Assembly: GCA_025463615.1 (NCBI GenBank)
Contig: JAODAU010000333.1
Span: forward strand, 1-6,010
Direction: 5' to 3'
DNA from: Microbacteriaceae bacterium
GTDB taxonomy: Bacteria > Actinomycetota > Actinomycetes > Actinomycetales > Microbacteriaceae
DNA length: 6,010 nucleotides
Position 1 is the first letter of the stretch, and every line of letters starts with the position of its first letter. This document shows positions 5,602 through 6,010 of the stretch, in pieces. A program made the translations under genes and the position numbers. The notes under the pieces are model-generated. The model was given only the letters and a program-made list of their open reading frames with translations, searched no databases and was not told where the DNA came from.

Positions 5602-5642
5602 GCGGGCCTCCCCCATGACTGGGGCGGCCCGCTTCTCGTTCT
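5602..5642. terminator. Intrinsic, probably bidirectional terminator between convergent genes
   Basis: GCGGGCC (5602-5608) pairs with GGCCCGC (5626-5632). After a 1x1 mismatch (t/c) CCCC (5610-5613) pairs with GGGG (5621-5624), leaving a 7-base loop. The + strand continues with T-rich TTCTCGTTCT (5633-5642). On the minus strand the stem is followed by a moderately T-rich ATCTCCGTTTC. It lies in the 61 bases between the DUF2510 stop and the pyruvate kinase stop, so it can serve both genes. Confidence 0.82.
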
Positions 5643-5646
5643 GCGA

Positions 5647-6010
5647 CTAGTCCGCGGCGTACGCCGGCGCGACACCCTGGTGGGCGTCGCCCACGCGGTG
5701 CACGCGCATGTCGTTCGTGCCGCCCGAGATTCCGGGAGGGGACCCGGCGATCACGACGACCTTCTCGCCGAGGGCGCCGAGCTCGTTGCCGAGGAGGATG
5801 TCGTCCACCTGGCCGAACAGCTCGTCGGTGTGGGTCTTGCGGTCGACGCAGTAGGTCTGCGTTCCCCAGACCCAGGCGAGCCGGTTGCGGATGCCGTCCT
5901 CCGGCGTGAAGGCGATGATCGGGATGCGGTGCCTGAGGCGCGACATCCTGCGCACGGAGTCGCCGCTCTCGGTGAAGACGCAGAGGTACTTGGCCTCGAC
6001 GAACTCGGCG
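5647..6010 (-). CDS. pyk: Pyruvate kinase, C-terminal part (5' end beyond the window)
   Basis: Only the last 120 residues of this glycolytic enzyme are present; it converts phosphoenolpyruvate and ADP to pyruvate and ATP in the cytoplasm, and family members are about 470-480 residues. The fragment is the C-terminal domain, which carries allosteric sites in many members. It reads in one frame from the window edge: KYLCVFTESGDSVRRMSRLR, then IPIIAFTPE, LAWVWGTQTY, HTDELFGQVDDILL, and the hallmark GEKVVVIAGSPPGISGGTN followed by MRVHRVGD. The coding frame continues past an internal GTG at 5955 to base 6010, so that GTG is not the start. A short Ala-rich tail ends the protein. The terminator at 5602-5632 lies just after the stop. 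No frameshift or odd residue is seen in the visible part. Confidence 0.95.
   Translation of the reverse strand, partial: AEFVEAKYLCVFTESGDSVRRMSRLRHRIPIIAFTPEDGIRNRLAWVWGTQTYCVDRKTHTDELFGQVDDILLGNELGALGEKVVVIAGSPPGISGGTNDMRVHRVGDAHQGVAPAYAAD

Noticed and set aside
5955..5955. GTG at 5955 as the start of a short minus-strand gene.
   Set aside because: The frame stays open to the window edge and the upstream residues match pyruvate kinase, so this is an internal codon of a truncated gene.

Overview
The window is very GC-rich, has strong G/C at third codon positions, GTG starts, genes without Shine-Dalgarno sequences and a DUF2510 membrane protein. This points to an actinobacterial chromosome. 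The frequent GGATGC/GCATCC hexamers inside codons suggest Microbacteriaceae or a near relative, but that assignment is an inference. No mobile element, CRISPR array, tRNA or rRNA is visible.

Layout. Bases 1-114 are non-coding and hold a likely promoter. A classical short-chain dehydrogenase/reductase (SDR) lies at 115-915 on +. A tight + strand run follows: a Dps-type ferritin (977-1453), a short acyl-CoA-dehydrogenase-fold protein (1450-2418), a fused PIG-L deacetylase/NodS-like methyltransferase (2412-3749) and a compact family 2 glycosyltransferase (3746-4429). All three internal junctions are stop/start overlaps, so these four genes look like one translationally coupled operon. A 115-residue conserved-looking protein of unknown function is convergent on - (4437-4784). 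It shares a 123-base divergent promoter region, containing a perfect 7+7 bp inverted repeat, with a + strand DUF2510 membrane protein (4908-5585). A strong hairpin terminator (5602-5632) separates that gene from the convergent 3' end of pyruvate kinase (5647-6010, -), which runs off the window.

How the genes work together. SDR, Dps, DUF2510 protein and pyruvate kinase are ordinary chromosomal genes. The most interesting part is 1450-4429. A metal-dependent N-deacetylase joined to a NodS-type N-methyltransferase, beside a glycosyltransferase and a flavoprotein-fold enzyme, recalls the de-N-acetylate-then-N-methylate logic of rhizobial Nod-factor synthesis. The likely product is a modified amino sugar or glycolipid that cannot be named from sequence. 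The apparent coupling of this set to a Dps gene is unexpected.
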